Origin: Polaromonas sp.
GTDB taxonomy: Bacteria; Pseudomonadota; Gammaproteobacteria; Burkholderiales; Burkholderiaceae_C
NCBI GenBank assembly: GCA_028292745.1
Contig: JAQGLT010000011.1
Span: forward strand, 1-37,920
DNA: 37,920 nucleotides
Reading direction: 5' to 3'
The notes beneath the pieces are model-generated. The model saw only the letters and a program-made list of their open reading frames with translations, had not been told where the DNA came from and did no database searches. Shown here piece after piece: positions 34,734-37,920 of the stretch (positions are counted from its first letter, which is position 1; the number at the start of each line of letters is the position of its first letter). Made by a program: the position numbers and the translations under genes.

Positions 34734-34796
34734 TGGTCTGGCATGAAAACACCCAGGCTCTTGAAAGGCTTGGGACATTCATGATGCTCTGTTTTA

Positions 34797-34833
34797 GATA
34801 GCTGGCTGCGCATGCAGGGAAAGGGCTGGAGCC
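34797..34833 (+). repeat. Dispersed repeat copy F
   Basis: The segment begins GATAGCTGGCTGCGC and ends GGGCTGGAGCC, aligning without gaps to the other copies. It lies in the 374-base gap between the antitoxin and mrp genes, upstream of both. Apart from this, the candidate operator and the mrp ribosome binding site, I see no other feature in that gap. Confidence 0.65.
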
Positions 34834-35060
34834 ATCAAATGCTTAAACTAAGGGTCTGGGCAGGCTTAACAGGCTTGGGTGAGCAGCAACCGAAAATACA
34901 AGGTCATTGAAGGCAAAACCCAGGCACACGACTCCTGGCTTCCATCCCGTGAAGCCAAGCCCGCCGGCGCGGCGTTAGACTTCCCTCAATCTTTGGCAGC
35001 CCGCGCGCCTTCCCTGAAAAAGCGGCTTCCTGCCTTGTCAACCTCACTGGAGATTTCCCG

Positions 35061-36152
35061 ATGGCTGTAGAACAACAGGCAATTCTGAGCGCCCTGCAAA
35101 CCGTGCTCGACCCCAACACCGGCAAGGATTTCGTTTCCACCCGCGCGCTGAAAAACCTGCAGGTCAATGGCGACGACGTGGCCTTCGACATCGAACTCGG
35201 CTATCCGGCCAAGAGCCAGATCGCCGGCCTGCGCAAGAGCCTGATCGCCGCCGCCAGGGGCGTGGCCGGCGTGGGCAATGTGTCGGTCAACATCACGGTG
35301 AAGATCGCCAGCCACAGCGTGCAGCGCGGCGTGCAGCTGCTGCCAAACGTGAAGAACATCATCGCCGTGGCCTCGGGCAAGGGCGGCGTGGGCAAGAGCA
35401 CCACCGCCGTCAATCTGGCGCTGGCCCTTTCTGCCGAAGGCGCGGCGGTCGGCCTGCTGGACGCCGACATCTACGGTCCGAGCGTGCCGATGATGATGGG
35501 CATCGAAGGCCGGCCCGAGAGCATCGACGGCAAGAACATGGAGCCGCTGGAAAACTACGGCCTGCAGGTCATGTCCATCGGTTTCCTGGTCGCGCAGGAC
35601 GAGGCCATGATCTGGCGCGGCCCGATGGCGACGCAGGCGCTGGAGCAGCTGCTGCGCCAGACCAACTGGAAAGACCTGGACTACCTGATCGTGGACATGC
35701 CGCCCGGCACCGGCGACATCCAGCTGACGCTGAGCCAGCGCGTGCCGATGACCGGCGCGGTCATCGTCACCACGCCGCAAGACATCGCCCTGCTGGATGC
35801 CAAGAAGGGCATCAAGATGTTCGAGAAGGTCGGCGTGCCCATCCTGGGCATCGTCGAGAACATGGCGGTGCACATCTGCAGCCAGTGCGGCCATGCCGAG
35901 CACATCTTCGGCGAAGGCGGAGGCAAGAAAATGGCGGCCGACTATGCCATGGACTACCTCGGCGCGCTGCCGCTGGACATCAAGATCCGCCTGCAGGCCG
36001 ACAGCGGCATGCCGACCGTGGTGGCGGACCCCGACGGCGAGGTGGCCGGCATCTACAAGGCCGTGGCGCGCAAGGTGGCGATCACGGTGGCGGCCAAGTC
36101 CAAGGACTTCTCGGCCAAGTTCCCGACCATCACCATCAGCAAGAACACCTGA
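35061..36152 (+). CDS. apbC: Mrp/ApbC iron-sulfur carrier ATPase
   Basis: A 363-residue cytoplasmic P-loop protein thought to carry and deliver 4Fe-4S clusters. An N-terminal DUF59/MIP18-like domain (about 1-85) is followed by the deviant Walker A motif ASGKGGVGKSTT (about 104-115), the DADIYGPSVPMMMG segment, DYLIVDMPPGTGD, and the cluster-binding CxxC Cys273/Cys276 in HICSQCGHAEHIFG. GGAG precedes the ATG by about eight bases. It is divergent from the TA-metG operon, and the metG/mrp neighbourhood is widespread in proteobacteria. Confidence 0.95.
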   Translation: MAVEQQAILSALQTVLDPNTGKDFVSTRALKNLQVNGDDVAFDIELGYPAKSQIAGLRKSLIAAARGVAGVGNVSVNITVKIASHSVQRGVQLLPNVKNIIAVASGKGGVGKSTTAVNLALALSAEGAAVGLLDADIYGPSVPMMMGIEGRPESIDGKNMEPLENYGLQVMSIGFLVAQDEAMIWRGPMATQALEQLLRQTNWKDLDYLIVDMPPGTGDIQLTLSQRVPMTGAVIVTTPQDIALLDAKKGIKMFEKVGVPILGIVENMAVHICSQCGHAEHIFGEGGGKKMAADYAMDYLGALPLDIKIRLQADSGMPTVVADPDGEVAGIYKAVARKVAITVAAKSKDFSAKFPTITISKNT

Positions 36153-36184
36153 TTGCCGGCCGCTGAAAACCGGCGGCGCTGCGC

Positions 36185-37135
36185 ATGAACCTGCTGACTT
36201 CCCTGCGCTACCTGGTCGCCCTGAGCGAGCACCGCCACTTTGCCCGCGCCGCGCAGGCGTGCCACATCACCCAGCCGGCCTTGTCCAATGCGCTGCGGGC
36301 GCTCGAAAAAGAGTTTGGCACGCCCATTGTCAAGCGCGCCCACAGCTATGCCGGCCTGACGCCCGAAGGCGAGCAGGTGCTGCAGGCCGCGCGGCGCATG
36401 CTGCACGAGCATGCCTTGCTGCAGCAGGACCTGGCCAGCAGCGCCAGCCGGCCCCGGGGCCGCCTGCAGCTGGGCGTGGTGCCAACCGCCGTGCCGGTCG
36501 CCGCGCGTTTTGCCGCGATGCTGCAGGCCGCGCATCCGGGCATTGTTCCGGTGGTGCGCTCGCTGAGTTCGCAGGAGATTGAGGAAGGCCTGGAAAACCT
36601 GTCGCTCGACATCGCGCTGGGCTTTACCGGCCGGCTGGCGAAAGCCGGGCCGTTCGCGGTGCTGCCGCAGTACGGCGAGCATTATTTTCTGGTGCGGCGG
36701 CGCCACGAGCCCAATGGCGCTGAAGCGTCGTCCCTGCATCTGGGCGCGGCCATGCGGTGGCTGGACGCCGCCCAGCTGCCGCTGTGCCTGCTCACGCCCG
36801 AAATGCACAACCGCAGCCTGGTCGATCAGGCCTTTGCCCAGGCCGGCGCGGCGCCAGCGCCGGTCATGGAAACCAATTCGGTGCTGACCTTGGCCCTGAG
36901 CCTGCTGGCCGGCGATGTTTGCAGCGTGCTGCCCGGCGCGCTGGTCGGCGCGGTGCGCGGCCAGGGCGAGCTGGAGGCGCTGCCGCTGGTGGCGCCGGAA
37001 ATGGTGACGCCGGTGGGGTTTATCCATCTGGCCAAGGCCAGGGCCTCGCGGGCACTGCAGGCTGCGCTGGACTTGGCGCAGGATGAGCGCTGGCTGCGGC
37101 AGGTGGCCCGGCACAGCGGGGCGCTGCAAGCCTGA
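36185..37135 (+). CDS. LysR-family transcriptional regulator
   Basis: A 316-residue regulator. The N-terminal winged helix-turn-helix (about 1-62) reads LRYLVALSEHRHFARAAQACHITQPALSNALRALEKEFGTPIVKR, a standard LysR signature. The C-terminal effector-binding domain (about 90-300) has LQLGVVPTAVPVAARFAAML and DIALGFTGRL. The effector and targets are unknown. No divergently transcribed gene is adjacent: it follows mrp after 32 bases on the same strand, so the usual LysR clue from a divergent target is missing and the two may be co-transcribed. Confidence 0.93.
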   Translation: MNLLTSLRYLVALSEHRHFARAAQACHITQPALSNALRALEKEFGTPIVKRAHSYAGLTPEGEQVLQAARRMLHEHALLQQDLASSASRPRGRLQLGVVPTAVPVAARFAAMLQAAHPGIVPVVRSLSSQEIEEGLENLSLDIALGFTGRLAKAGPFAVLPQYGEHYFLVRRRHEPNGAEASSLHLGAAMRWLDAAQLPLCLLTPEMHNRSLVDQAFAQAGAAPAPVMETNSVLTLALSLLAGDVCSVLPGALVGAVRGQGELEALPLVAPEMVTPVGFIHLAKARASRALQAALDLAQDERWLRQVARHSGALQA

Positions 37136-37423
37136 GCGAGGCACCAAACGCTATTTCCCGAGCGGCAGGCCGGATGGCTCGACGGTTCGATGACAGTGAC
37201 CTTCCTGCCAATTCGCAGTCGCACGTTCAAGGCATTGCGCATCAAAACAATGCGCCAGAAATCAATCGGTGCGGACTACATGGTCTGGTGTGCGCTTCTT
37301 ACAGAAAAAGCCCTTTGACTGTCGAGGATGATGGGTGGGGGCAGGCCGCTTGCGTTGCCCGGCATGCTTTCACCGGCCTTTGCGCGGCTTGCCGGAACCA
37401 CCATTTTCGTGAAGGGTCTTGAG

Positions 37424-37522
37424 ATGTTTTTCTTTTTCTCCAACCGGCTGGGCTGGCTTGGCTCCATATTGCTTTCACTGGCGTTGACGCTGCTGCTTTT
37501 GTTTGTTTTCGATGTGCTGTAG
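37424..37522 (+). CDS. Very small single-pass membrane protein
   Basis: A 32-residue peptide, MFFFFSNRLGWLGS at the start, then a single hydrophobic helix ILLSLALTLLLLFVF ending DVL. GAAGGG lies about eight bases upstream of the ATG. Longer in-frame starts exist but have no supporting site. I recall similar tiny membrane peptides opening MFFFFSNRLG in related genomes, but this has not been checked. The stretch between the LysR stop and this ORF holds no other convincing gene. Confidence 0.5.
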   Translation: MFFFFSNRLGWLGSILLSLALTLLLLFVFDVL

Positions 37523-37705
37523 CGCGCACGCGGCGGGCAGCGAAAATTCATTGCCGGCGAGATGCAGGCATGCCCGCCATGCTTGCTAAATTTACAGTTG
37601 TCCCCATTTGGGAGGCAAGGGCATCGCGGCAGGGCTGTCCTGGCAACGCGGCATTTTGTCGCGGCATGCGGATCACTTGATGGATAACGTCTTTAAGGAA
37701 TTATT

Positions 37706-37920
37706 TTGAGCACTTCTCTTCGCACCACAGCAACCGTGATCACTCTGACGATTGCTTCACTGCTGGCCCCGGCCCTGGCCCATGCCAAGCGCATGGGCGG
37801 TGGCGGCAGGTCCATGTCCTCGTCTGGCATGAGCCGGCCCGCGCCGGCGCCGGTCGCGCCCAGGCCCCAGGCGGCGCCTGCCGCTCCACCGGCAGCGGCC
37901 GCGCCTGCAGCCCCCCAGGC
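37706..37920 (+). CDS. Tim44-like domain protein, N-terminal part (partial)
   Basis: The frame starts at TTG (37706-37708) with AAGGAA six bases upstream and runs off the right edge. The N-terminus is a signal peptide (STSLRTTATVITLTIASLLAPALAHA), followed by KRMGGGGRSMSSSGMSRP and an Ala/Pro-rich low-complexity region. The mature start 'AKRMGGGxSxG' followed by a disordered linker is what I recall from bacterial Tim44-like proteins, whose C-terminal Tim44 domain would lie beyond the window. The function of the bacterial proteins is poorly defined, probably inner-membrane associated. Confidence 0.65.
   Translation, partial: MSTSLRTTATVITLTIASLLAPALAHAKRMGGGGRSMSSSGMSRPAPAPVAPRPQAAPAAPPAAAAPAAPQ

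Noticed and set aside
37174..37422. 82-residue frame after the LysR gene
   Set aside because: It has no ribosome binding site, no family resemblance and irregular composition. The tiny membrane frame just after it is more convincing.

Overview
The window reads as a chromosomal segment of a betaproteobacterium, most likely a Comamonadaceae member of Burkholderiales close to Polaromonas, Rhodoferax or Acidovorax. The basis is the gene order gpmA, S41 protease, moeB, rhodanese, grxC, secB, gpsA, together with DUF3460, a Tim44-like protein, metG next to mrp, and short dispersed repeats of a kind I associate with this family. This is recognition from memory, not a database result. No rRNA, tRNA, CRISPR array or intact prophage was seen.

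Region 1 (about 1-5.6 kb) looks more AT-rich than the rest and has an accessory character. It starts with the 3' end of a probable IS transposase. Then come a BON lipoprotein, a ferritin-like protein, a chain of small membrane proteins of YqjD/YqjE type, a DUF1328 peptide, a CHASE3 histidine kinase, a divergent LuxR-type response regulator and a lone receiver protein. Together these suggest an envelope or general-stress module with its own signalling genes. Region 2 (5.9-14.7 kb) holds an AsmA-like protein, moeB, a C-terminal processing protease, gpmA, a membrane-anchored rhodanese, grxC, secB, gpsA and a cupin.

Region 3 (14.9-27.8 kb) is a dense block of cofactor genes. Leftward run panD, bioA, bioD, bioF, bioB, panB and panC; rightward run nadC, nadA and a pabB-pabC fusion; leftward again lie a small tautomerase and nadB. 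The block therefore covers pantothenate, biotin, NAD and folate precursors, with moeB for molybdopterin a few kb away. Region 4 (27.8-37.9 kb) has scpA, DUF3460, a BamE-like lipoprotein, a SulP transporter with STAS domain, a tiny lipoprotein, and metG preceded by an antitoxin-toxin pair with stop/start overlaps at both junctions. It continues with mrp/apbC, a LysR regulator, a very small membrane peptide, and the start of a Tim44-like protein cut by the window edge.

The two least ordinary observations are these. A dispersed repeat of about 38 bp occurs at least five times; one copy supplies the apparent ribosome binding site of pabBC and another lies inside the coding sequence of metG. Separately, a Phd/PIN toxin-antitoxin pair is apparently translationally coupled to the methionyl-tRNA synthetase gene.
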